Shown: positions 51,367-59,488 of the stretch, piece by piece
How the letters are laid out: each line of letters opens with the position of its first letter
Numbering within the stretch: the first letter of the stretch is position 1
Assembly (NCBI GenBank): GCA_963823675.1
Contig: CAWGMT010000010.1
Location: 372,001 to 436,000, forward strand
Origin: CAWGMT01 sp963823675
Lineage (GTDB): Bacteria; Planctomycetota; Planctomycetia; Isosphaerales; Isosphaeraceae
Reading direction: 5' to 3'
Length of the DNA stretch: 64,000 bases
Notes under the pieces: model-generated
What the model was told of the DNA's origin: nothing
Database searches by the model: none
What the model saw: only the letters and a program-made list of their open reading frames with translations
Translations under genes and position numbers: made by a program

Positions 51367-51642
51367 TTGAACAAGTATTGGTTCAGATTCAATTTGACCA
51401 TTGATCAGTGTCCACCTCTCGGAACTCTTCTGGGCTGTGGCGTAACAGCGGCCTCCAAGGACGAGGCGATACAATTACTAAAGGACCGTGTTTTCAACAC
51501 AATGCAGTTTCCGGATATCAGGGAATGCACGGAGAACATTGATATCCACACCCTGGATCGTAACCACGTTCGGCCGAACATGGGAGACCCAGAGCGTTTC
51601 GGTATCTGGTTTCCCCTCGGGTACGAGGTGGCAGAACGGTGA
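51367..51642 (+). CDS. putative immunity protein for the nucleotidyltransferase-like toxin, copy 1
   Basis: 91 residues starting at TTG 51367, because the ATG used in copy 2 is ATC here (gaaatcttg versus gaaatgttg). AGAAGGAG lies eight bases upstream. The sequence runs 'NKYWFRFNLTIDQCPPLG', 'CGVTAASKDEAIQLLKDRVF', 'ENIDIHTLDRNHVRPNMG', 'RFGIWFPLGYEVAER'. I recall similar small planctomycete and cyanobacterial hypothetical proteins ending in IWFPLGYE, but no function. It starts five bases after the toxin stop. Confidence 0.65.
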   Translation: MNKYWFRFNLTIDQCPPLGTLLGCGVTAASKDEAIQLLKDRVFNTMQFPDIRECTENIDIHTLDRNHVRPNMGDPERFGIWFPLGYEVAER

Positions 51643-51650
51643 CAGTTTAG

Positions 51651-51758
51651 GTCGTGGGGCTTCGCGGCGGCGGACCTGGTTTTTTGTTGCCGATCGAGAA
51701 CGGCATTGTGAACATCTGGGACCCCACCCGGCCGGACGAGCTAGGGCAGGCATATTGA
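51651..51758 (+). pseudogene. remnant of a C39-like toxin C-terminus, copy 1
   Basis: In frame with the stop at 51756 it reads 'VVGLRGGGPGFLLPIENGIVN' as two pieces, then 'IWDPTRPDELGQAY'. It aligns with the giant toxin's end ('ITRLGGNPGHFVVVEAIENGVVRFWDP'). The catalytic histidine after 'PG' is missing and the Cys half is absent, so it is a dead toxin tip. Confidence 0.6.
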
Positions 51759-51853
51759 AGTTGACGTGCCCCAGCCGATTCGATAGATTGAGTGCATCGC
51801 GTCGTGATGCTTCGATGGATTGCGCGCTGCGCATCGCTTCAGGAGTTCCCCCA

Positions 51854-51973
51854 ATGACGATCGCACCCGCACGCTTGATCGTTCCAGCCGTCACTCGCTG
51901 GTACGACTGCATCGCTCGCTGCTTACGGCGGGCATTCCTGCTCGGGGAAGGGCCGAATGACGTAGCGGTTTAG
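51854..51973 (+). pseudogene. N-terminal fragment of a Y1-type (REP-associated/IS200-like) transposase, copy 1
   Basis: It starts 'MTIAPARLIVPAVTRWYDCIARCLRRAFLLG'-like in short motifs. The block 'RWYxCIxRCxRRAFLLGE' is the opening of a transposase family whose members begin with YYHCISRCVRRAFLCG. It stops after 39 codons. The HUH and catalytic tyrosine regions are missing. Confidence 0.6.
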
Positions 51974-52246
51974 CTGATTGACCTTATCACCGCGAAGACG
52001 CGAAGAGCGCGAAGGGGAAGAGCAATGAATGTACGGCATCAATCGCATGGTTAATAATTGATGAGCGGGATCGCCAGATTCTCTGGCGGGCCGAATGACC
52101 GTAGCGGTTTAGCTGATTGACCTTATCACCGCGAAGACGCGAAGAGCGCGAAGGGGAAGAGCAATGAATGTACGGCATCAATCGCATGGTTAATAATTGA
52201 TGAGCGGGATCGCCGTATCTCTTGGCGCTGTGCGCCTTGGCGGTGA
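51951..52246. repeat. 139-bp tandem duplication carrying a MITE-like element
   Basis: The block starting at ggccgaatga (51951) recurs about 139 bp downstream (from about 52090). Each copy holds the element that begins ACCGCGAAGACGCGAAGAGCGC (51989 and 52128). The second copy ends in the imperfect inverted complement GCGCTGTGCGCCTTGGCGGT (52225-52244). The first copy's right end is truncated. A third copy lies at 53830-53948. Confidence 0.75.
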
Positions 52247-52266
52247 ATCTCTGACTGGAGAGACTG

Positions 52267-52383
52267 AGCAAGGGCCGCCTCGTCGGCCGCTTCTTGGCGG
52301 CCAGCCGGCAGCGCCTTCGAGAAGTCGCCGAGCGCCTGGGCCTGCGACGGGCGACGAACCTGGGCGGATGCCCGGCGATCTGA
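52267..52383 (+). pseudogene. probable C-terminal fragment of the same transposase family
   Basis: A short frame reads 'SKGRLVGRFLAASRQRLREV', 'AERLGLRRATNLGG', then 'CPAI' and a stop. It resembles the C-terminal tail of planctomycete Y1-type transposases (a basic helix after an LLGRFF-type motif). The assignment is from memory of that pattern and is tentative. The following 52384-52620 holds nothing recognisable. Confidence 0.4.
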
Positions 52384-52628
52384 CGACGGCACGAAGGTCC
52401 GATCGCGAGCTGATTTGGCGATGGGAGGCGTGATTCCCTGCGCCTTGGGCGGCACGAACGACTGGCGACTTCGCTTTCCGCCCCAAATCCGAAGAATTCC
52501 GGGATCGTTCAGCGATCGGGAACGATTGCCTCGTGCCCTGATCCGTTTGGAACCGACTCAACTGAAGTTGGGCAATCCCAGCCGTCGATGCCGCGGTTTG
52601 ATCTGCCTGTCCTAGCTCTTTCAACACC

Positions 52629-53201
52629 TTGAAAACAGGCGTGCCCACAACAACCACCTTGGCATCCGGCGTCACGGGTGCACTGAACTATGTCGTCGAT
52701 GGCGAAACCGCGCAGTTTGGCGGTGCCATGGTTGACACCGCGGCGCATTTCGGGGGTTCGGTCTATGCGGCAAACCAGATCGCCAAGCTTCCGGCGGCGT
52801 TTGCGAACAAGCCAATCGGCGGATCCGCGGCGCCAAGGCCGGCGGGAACTGCTCCGAACAATGCGACACTCGGTGATTTGACCCCACAAGAAGTTCAGAA
52901 GATTCAGTCCGTTGTAGACGAAGCGGGACGACCATTAGAAGTCGTGGGATCGGCAGCACGAGGGACGCGGCGTGGTGTAGGAACCGATCTCCCAGTCGGC
53001 AAGGATGTTGGCACAACAAGAAGCGACATCGATTACTTGGTTTCTTCAGGGAGTGCGCCGTACTACAGGAGCATTCAAGGTAAGTTACCATCACTCGATC
53101 CGAAGGGGGGTATGGTGCCTGGAACGCACAACCCTTACCAGGGTCCGGGAATTCGGTTCGAACCCCATGCCCCGCCTACGTTCATACCACAGAAGGAGTA
53201 G
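52629..53201 (+). pseudogene. nucleotidyltransferase-like toxin module, copy 2 (5'-truncated, frame intact)
   Basis: The sequence joins copy 1 at 'NTLKTGVPTTT' and runs at high identity through the pre-toxin ('GALNYVVDGETAQFGG') to the toxin domain with 'VVGSAARGTRRG', 'TTRSDIDYLV' and the end 'FIPQKE'. Unlike copy 1 it needs no frameshift. It lacks the linker and the rest of the giant protein, and the only start is a TTG at 52629, so expression as such is doubtful. Confidence 0.65.
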
Positions 53202-53203
53202 AA

Positions 53204-53482
53204 ATGTTGAACAAGTATTGGTTCAGATTCAATTTGAGCATTGATCAGTGTCCACCTCTCGGAACTCTTCTGGGCTGCGGCGTAACAGCGGCCTCCAAGG
53301 ACGAGGCGATACAATTACTAAAGGACCGTGTTTTCAACACAATGCAGTTTCCGGATATCAGGGAATGCACGGAGAACATTGATATCCACACCCTGGATCG
53401 TAACCACGTTCGGCCGAACATGGGAGACCCAGAGCGTTTCGGTATCTGGTTTCCCCTCGGGTACGAGGTGGCAGAACGGTGA
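53204..53482 (+). CDS. putative immunity protein for the nucleotidyltransferase-like toxin, copy 2
   Basis: 92 residues with a proper ATG at 53204 and AGAAGGAG upstream. It differs from copy 1 in a single residue of the shared part (FNLS versus FNLT) besides the start. The start lies two bases after the toxin stop, as expected for a toxin-immunity pair. No family function is recognised. Confidence 0.7.
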   Translation: MLNKYWFRFNLSIDQCPPLGTLLGCGVTAASKDEAIQLLKDRVFNTMQFPDIRECTENIDIHTLDRNHVRPNMGDPERFGIWFPLGYEVAER

Positions 53483-53490
53483 CAGTTTAG

Positions 53491-53598
53491 GTCGTGGGGC
53501 TTCGCGGTGGCGGACCTGGTTTTTTGTTGCCGATCGAGAACGGCATTGTGAACATCTGGGACCCCACCCGGCCGGACGAGCTAGGGCAGGCATATTGA
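53491..53598 (+). pseudogene. remnant of a C39-like toxin C-terminus, copy 2
   Basis: Same fragment as at 51651-51758, carried along in the duplication: 'IENGIVNIWDPTRPDELGQAY' split by position, stop at 53596, histidine missing. Confidence 0.55.
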
Positions 53599-53693
53599 AG
53601 CTGACGTGCCCCAGCCGATTCGATAGATTGAGTGCATCGCGTCGTGATGCTTCGATGGATTGCGCGCTGCGCATCGCTTCAGGAGTTTCCCCA

Positions 53694-53822
53694 ATGACAA
53701 TCGCACCCACACACTTGATCGTTCCAGCCGTCACTCGCTGGTACCACTGCATCACTCGCTGCGTACGGCGGGCATTCCTGCTCGGCGAAGGGCCGAATGA
53801 CCGTAGCGATTTAGCTGATTGA
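53694..53822 (+). pseudogene. N-terminal fragment of a Y1-type transposase, copy 2
   Basis: 42 codons. 'RWYHCITRCVRRAFLLGE' matches the family start better than copy 1 does. It ends at a stop just before the MITE-like element at 53830. Confidence 0.6.
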
Positions 53823-53829
53823 CCTTATC

Positions 53830-53948
53830 ACCGCGAAGACGCGAAGAGCGCGAAGGGAAGAAGCAGTGAATGTACGGCATCAATCGCGTGGTTAGTGATC
53901 GATGAGCGGGATCGCCGTATTTCTTGGCGCTCTTTGCGTCTTGGCGGT
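53830..53948. repeat. MITE-like element with imperfect 22-bp terminal inverted repeats
   Basis: It begins ACCGCGAAGACGCGAAGAGC and ends GCTCTTTGCGTCTTGGCGGT. The ends are inverted complements with two or three mismatches. It is the same element as the copies at 51989 and 52128, and no open frame lies inside. It belongs to the widespread 'cgccaagacgccaagagcg' class of intergenic repeats. Confidence 0.7.
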
Positions 53949-54001
53949 GAATCTCTAACTTCACACCAATCGGGTCGAATGATTGCGATTCGCGGGACGC
54001 C

Positions 54002-54120
54002 ACGGCTCGCCCATCGGCACGGCTGGAGGAATCGCATTGGCTCTGTCCGATCGAGGATCGGCGCCGGCTGGATTCGTTGCGCGAGGGGATGCCGGAAGGA
54101 TTCTCCCTGGGCAGCTACCT
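54002..54120 (+). pseudogene. internal fragment of a Y1-type transposase
   Basis: One frame reads 'ARLEESHWLCPIEDRRRLDS' then 'LREGMPEGFSLGSYL'. The motif REGMxEGFSLGSYL is characteristic of the central part of planctomycete transposases of the same family as the N-terminal fragment at 53694. The frame runs into the 3' end of thyX at 54119. Confidence 0.55.
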
Positions 54121-54922
54121 AGACTTTACGGTGCTCGGTGACGACCGCCTGGCCGCCTTCGGGAAGGTCGACGAGCCGGTAATCTCCGAACAGGTTGGGG
54201 GCTTCCTCTTCGAGCAGCTTGAAGACCGCGATTGCGAGGCGGCGGATCTCGACGTCGGCGGCCGCGTCGCCGCGCATCTCGAGGAAGTGGCGCAGGGCGC
54301 GGGCGTTGGCCGTGACGAAGATCTTGGTTTCGGTGGCATTGGGCAAGACGCTGCGCACCGCCTCGCGTGCCATCTTGCGCCGGAGGGTTCGGTCGTCGAT
54401 CTGGCGATACTTTTCGGCCAGGCCGTCGGCCAACGCGCGATACGCGGCCTGGCTTGCCTGCACGGCCTCGAGCCAGATGCGGTGCAGCTCGGGGTCGCCC
54501 GCGATCGCATCCGGCTCGACGAAGGAGCATTCGGACTCATCGACGAATCGCTGACTCAGTTGAGAAAAGCCGAACCCCGCGCAATGGCGCACCAGCTCGT
54601 GAGTCAGGCTGCGACTGACTCCGGTGAAGAGCAGGTTGAAGACGGCGTGCTCGAGTACCGAGCCATGGCCAACGTCGAGGAGGTGGCCAATGTACGATTT
54701 GTTGCCGCCCGGCCGCGGCCGCTGAAACGACATGTAGCAGAGGCGCCCGGCCGTTTCGATGAGCTTCTCGGCACCGATCTCGGTGTCCGTCGTCCACTGC
54801 CGGGCGTCGTGGTCGGCCAAGAACTCGGCGAGCGCCTGCTCGTCAATGACCTGGCGGCCGAGCAGATAGACTTTGGGTTGGCGGATGATGTGCAACGCGG
54901 GTTGAGATTCGAGTTCGGCCAT
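54119..54922 (-). CDS. thyX: FAD-dependent thymidylate synthase
   Basis: 267 residues, intact. It makes dTMP from dUMP with methylenetetrahydrofolate, FAD and NADPH. Visible features are 'YIGHLLDVGHGSVLEHAVF' and the ThyX motif region 'ELVRHCAGFGFSQLSQRF' (residues 109-126). The canonical RHRxxS begins RHC here (Arg112-His113-Cys114). Further on, 'SVLPNATETKIFVTANARAL' and 'HFLEMRGDAAADVEIRRLA' match the nucleotide-binding and C-terminal parts. The ATG at 54922 gives normal length. It lies downstream of, and in the same direction as, the TPR-sulfotransferase genes, 118 bp away. Confidence 0.93.
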   Translation of the reverse strand: MAELESQPALHIIRQPKVYLLGRQVIDEQALAEFLADHDARQWTTDTEIGAEKLIETAGRLCYMSFQRPRPGGNKSYIGHLLDVGHGSVLEHAVFNLLFTGVSRSLTHELVRHCAGFGFSQLSQRFVDESECSFVEPDAIAGDPELHRIWLEAVQASQAAYRALADGLAEKYRQIDDRTLRRKMAREAVRSVLPNATETKIFVTANARALRHFLEMRGDAAADVEIRRLAIAVFKLLEEEAPNLFGDYRLVDLPEGGQAVVTEHRKV

Positions 54923-55040
54923 AGCATTACCTCCTCGCCAACATCGTACGCCAACTGAGGCTGACTTCGCACGCAGTTGGAATTCCTCGACGGCGTCCTC
55001 CCGTCAGTTTCCCAAACGCAAAACTCGATGCGGCCTGAAC

Positions 55041-56972
55041 CTACGCGACGCGAAAGTCGTCAAGTGAAAACGGCACTTGATCCAGCAATGCACGAAATAG
55101 CTCGGGCAAGAACCTGTCATAGTGCTTCCAGCGCTGTACCGAATGCTTGTACAACGGCTGACGAACCTGGGCGGCGCTGGCTGTTCGTACCGGGCGGTTC
55201 GTCTTGTGAAATTCGAGGCAAGCCGGCTGCCACTCCAGTCCGCAATACATGAATGAGCCGGCGCGCTATCCCCTCGAGGTCATCGGTCAACTCCTCGTAC
55301 TGGACTTCAAAAAGGCTCAGCGGGCAGCACTTCTCGCCAATGCGCCATCAACCGTTGATATTCGCGAAACCGCGTGGCGATCTGGTGGGGATCGCTTGCC
55401 CAGCGGATCTTCATGAAGTCCGCCATCCAGCAAGACACGGCCGTGTCACGCAGGTCGCGCCGGCAATGGATCAAACGAGCTCGCGGGAACAGCGTGGCAA
55501 TGAAGCCAAGGTACAGATAATTGTCAGGCATCTTGTCAACCACGTGCTGCGCTGTGGAATTCACGCTCAGCAAGCGGTCCAGATGCTGCCGACCAAGGCA
55601 GCCGACAGTTTCCGCGTCGATATCCTGCAGAGCCTGGAGCGGCGGCACGCTCCCTTTCATGGGCGACAGAGACGTAAAGGTCTGTTCCACAAAGGGCAAC
55701 TCGCCACCGCCCGAGACCTGCGAATGGCTTGCCAGGATCTGCTCGATCAGCGAGGTGCCGGAGCGGGGCAAGCCGAAGACAAAAACGGGGCGGTCCGCGT
55801 CGAGCCCATAACCATTGACACGGCGGAAGAACTCGGGCGTGAACGCGGCAATCAAGCGGTCCACGAAGAGCTGATGCTCGGCCGGGTCGTAACTCTGGTT
55901 GCCGCCCTGCCAGGAAGCGAGGCGCAAGGCGTTGGCAGAGCGCGAATGCTGCGCGGCCTGGGCATAGAGGCCCTGAGCATCATGAACTTGCGCCAGGGCG
56001 AAATGTGCCGCGATGCGGTCGCTGTCGAGAAGCGTCGAGCGTGATAGCAGCTGCTCCAGAGCGTTGCGATCAAGATCGGGTAATCGGCCGCGGAGCAGCG
56101 CTGCTAGCTGGGACCGGGCCGGCACGTGAGCGGGGTCGGCGCGGAGAGCTTCGCGAAAGGCGGTTTCGGCCGCCTCGAAATGGCCCTCCTGTTCGTGAAG
56201 CTTGCCGAGATTGACGAGAGCCGAGGGAAAAGCCGGCCGCGCGGCCAGCGCCGCCCGGAAGCTGGAGAGCGCCTCTTGGTATCGGCCTTGCTCGTTGTAG
56301 ATCAGTCCCAAACCATTGTGCCCCTCAGCATGACGCGGATCGAGCTTCAGGCTCGCATCGAAGCAACAAGCGGCTTCCTCCCATTTTTCCTGTTCGATGA
56401 GCGCCATGCCGAGATTGCTGTGCGCATGGATGTAGCCGGGTTCCAGGCGAAGTGCATCACGATAGCAGGCAATGGCATCGGCGATCTTTCCGTGTTGCCT
56501 GAATGCGATCCCTTGCCGGGTCAGCGTGCGAACCAGGTTGTGCCGGGCTTTCGCAAGGTCCGGCTGCAAGCGCAGGGCTTGCTCAAAACAAGCCCGAGCC
56601 TCTGTGAGCCGCCCTTCTAACGCAAGCACTTGTCCCAGGTTATTGTGCACATGCGCGAGCTCCGGACGAAGGGCGAGCGCCTGCCGATAGCAGCGCGCGG
56701 CATCCTCGAGCTTTCCTTGCTTTTCCAGCAGCGTTCCCAGACTGTTTTGCGCCTCCGCGAAGTCGGGTCTTACGTGCACGGCACGGCCAAGGAACTCCAC
56801 GGCCTGCTCGCTCCGCCCGAGCTGAAGCGCTGGTCAAGCCCAGAAGGTGAAGGGCGTCTACTTGATCAGGATCGATGTCGAGGACCTGGCGATAAAGCTG
56901 CTCAGCTTGGGAGAGATTTCCGGCGCGATGGTGCTTGACGGCCTGGTCGAGCAGTTGCGGAATCGCGGGCAT
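55041..56972 (-). CDS. TPR-sulfotransferase (frameshifted), gene 1
   Basis: ATG at 56972 ('MPAIPQLLDQAVKHHRAGNL'). Frameshifts near 56825 and 55315 are bridged. Six to eight TPR repeats ('AEAQNSLGTLLEKQGKLEDA') precede a PAPS-dependent sulfotransferase domain: the 5'-phosphosulfate loop 'FVFGLPRSGTSLIEQILASHS', a catalytic-region 'VVDKMPDNYLYLG', and the 3'-phosphate motif 'LIHCRRDLRDTAVSCW'. The C-terminus 'CLEFHKTNRPVRTASAAQVRQPLY' is typical of this planctomycete and cyanobacterial family. It likely sulfates a protein or polysaccharide. It starts 15 bp after the stop of a paralogue, so the two form an operon. Confidence 0.87.
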
Positions 56973-56987
56973 CGAGGTCCTCCCGCG

Positions 56988-58857
56988 TTACAGGTCCCGG
57001 AATAAGTCGGGCAGGACCGCGGCATAATTGTGCCATCGACCCACGGAAGTTGCGTACAAGGTCTGTCGAACCTGGGTAGCGCTGGCAGTTTGCACCGGCC
57101 GTTGCGTCTTGTGAAATTCCAGACAGGCTGGCTCCCACTCCAGCTCGCACCAGTCGATGAGCCGTCGTGCCGTCCCTTCCAGATCGTTCACCATCTCCTC
57201 GTATGAGACATCCAGCAACGTCACCGGAAGCGCCCGCCGCCAATGCTCCATGAACCGCTCATAATCGCCAAAGTGCGTGGCGATATGGCCAGGATCGTTG
57301 GCCCAGCGAATGCGCGTAAAGTCAGTCATCCAACACGACAGTGCCGTGTCGCGCAAATCGCGGCGGCAGTGAATGAAGCGGCCTCGCGGAAACAGCACCG
57401 CGAGGAAGCCAAGATAGAGATAGTTATTGAACATCTTGTCCACGACGCGTGCCGCGGACGAACCGAGCGCCAGCAAGCGGTCGAGATGGCTCCGGGCGAG
57501 AGCTTGCACACCGCGGCGATCCAGGTCTGGGACACAATCGAGGGGCGGCCGATCCAGCTTTGTGACCTCTGGCATCGCGACAAACGTCTCCTGCGCGAGG
57601 GTCAGCTCGCCTGCGCCAAACACGCGAGAATGACTCGCCAGGATCTGCTCGGTCAGTGAGGTGCCGGAGCGAGGCAGGCCGACAATAAAGACCGGCATTT
57701 CGGTGTCGAGCCCATATCCATTCATGCGTTCAATGAGCTCGGGTGTGAATGTCGCGATCAGTCGATCGACGAAAGCGCGGTGCGTGTCCGGAAGGGAGGC
57801 GTCGTGGCGCCGTCGCGACAGAGCCAGGCGCACGGCATTGGCGCGCCGCGAGTGGTCGGCGGCCTGGGCATAGCTCCTCTGGGCATCGTAAACCGCGGCC
57901 AGAGCGAAATGCACTTCTGCACGGTCGGCTTCCGTCAGGAACGGCCCGGTGAGCGCGTCCTCCAGGATAGCGCGGTCGGTCTCCGGCAATCGGCCGCGGA
58001 GGCGCACGGCCCGCTGAGCGCGCGCCGGGACATGATTCGGATCGACTTGCAGGGCCTTGTCGAACGCCGCTCGTGCCTCGTCGAGACTCCCCTGCTTCCT
58101 CGTGAAGCCTGCCGATATTGACGAGCGCCTCGATAAATCCAGGCCGCACCTCCAGCGCCCTTCGGAAGCAGGCAAAGGCCTGCGCCAGCCGGCCCTGCTC
58201 CTGCTGTACCAGTCCCAGGCCGTTGTGGGCCTCGGCGAGCCGTGGATCGATTGCCAGGGCCGTCTCGAAGCGGGCCGCCGCTTCGTGAAGCTGACCCTGT
58301 TCCAGGAGCGCGGTTCCGAGATTGCTGTGGGCGATGGCGTAGTCCGGCTGATGGCGCAGCGCCTCGTGATAAGAGCCCATCGCCTCGGCCAGCTTGCCTT
58401 GTTGCTTGAGGGCATAGCCAAGGCTATTGTGGATCCTGTGATCGCGAGGCTCCCGCAGCAAGGCCCGGCGATAGCAGCTCTCCGCTTCTTCAAATTTGCC
58501 CTGCTGCGTGAGGACCAGGCCCAGGTTGTTGTGCACGTGCGCGAGGTCGAGGCGCAAGTCGAGCGCCCGGCGATAGGATTGGGCCGCGTCCTCTAGCTTT
58601 CCCGCTTTGGCCAGGGCGACTCCCAGGCTGTTGTGCGCTTCGGCAAAGCCGGGGTTGAGGCGCACGGCCCGGCGCAGGTACTCGATGGCTTCCTCGCTCC
58701 GCCCAAGCTGGTGGCTGGCCAGGCCCAGGTGATGCAGCGCATCCACATGCTCGGGATCCTGGGTCAGAATTTGCCGATAGAGGTCCTCGGCTTGATGAAT
58801 CTGCCCCGAGCGCTGATACTCGAGGGCCGTCTCGAAGATCTCGGAAATCGTGGTCAT
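56988..58857 (-). CDS. TPR-sulfotransferase (frameshifted), gene 2
   Basis: ATG at 58857. One frameshift near 58110. Eight or so TPR repeats ('AEAHNSLGVALAKAGKLEDA', 'AHVHNNLGLVLTQQGKFEEA') are followed by the sulfotransferase domain with 'FIVGLPRSGTSLTEQILASHS', 'VVDKMFNNYLYLG', 'FIHCRRDLRDTALSCW' and 'CLEFHKTQRPVQTASATQVRQTLY'. It is a close paralogue of the downstream gene and almost certainly a tandem duplicate. It is divergent from a small methyltransferase gene, with 41 bp between the starts. Confidence 0.87.
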
Positions 58858-58898
58858 TTAAGCCGCACGTTTCTTGCTAGTGTTGAAGGGATCGTGGG

Positions 58899-59463
58899 AT
58901 GACTGGCTTGAAACTCAACCTGGGTTGCGGCAGCGAAGCGTTTCCCGGACTTCGTCAACGTGGACAAGGTTGGCGACCCCGATGTAAAGTTCGACCTGGA
59001 GACCGTGCCGTGGCCCCGGCCCAACGACTCCGTCAATGAAATCCTGCTGATTCACGTTCTCGAACATCTCGGTCAAGACCCCAAGGTGTACCTGGCCATT
59101 TTCCAAGAGATGTACCGGGTATGCCAGGCGGGGGCACGCATCCGCATCGTCGTTCCCCATTTCCGTCACGACTTCTTTTTTTCGGACCCGACCCATGTTC
59201 GCGCCGTTACGCCGGAAGGGCTGTCACTCTTCTCCAAGAAGGCAAATCGGCATTGGATCGCCACGCGAATGGCTAACACACCCCTCGGCGTACACCTCGA
59301 TGTCGATCTCGAGCTCGTGTCGGTGAAGCTGAAGCCCAGCGAGCACTGGTTCCGGCTTCACCCCGAGCGGCCGGTCAACATGAACCTGCTCCAGAACGAG
59401 AGCGCTCTCCATAATAACCTCATTGAACAATTGGAGATGGACCTGGTGGTGATCAAGGAATAG
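58899..59463 (+). CDS. SAM-dependent methyltransferase-like protein (one frameshift)
   Basis: About 188 residues. It starts 'MTGLKLNLGCG', the glycine-rich SAM-binding motif I. After a one-base frameshift near 58935 it continues 'FVNVDKVGDPDVKFDLETVP' and 'DSVNEILLIHVLEHLGQDP', the motif II/post-II pattern of methyltransferase family 11. The remainder ('VCQAGARIRIVVPHFRHDFFF') completes the Rossmann core. It is probably involved in modifying the glycan or protein handled by the neighbouring transferases. It is convergent with the next TPR-glycosyltransferase gene. Confidence 0.8.
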
Positions 59464-59488
59464 TTCGGCGCGGTTCATCCCGTTAGGA

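Noticed and set aside
51960..52250. CRISPR-like array from the repeated GCGAAGACGCGAAG units
   Set aside because: The units are inside a 139-bp tandem duplication of a MITE-like element. There are no regular spacers and no cas genes.
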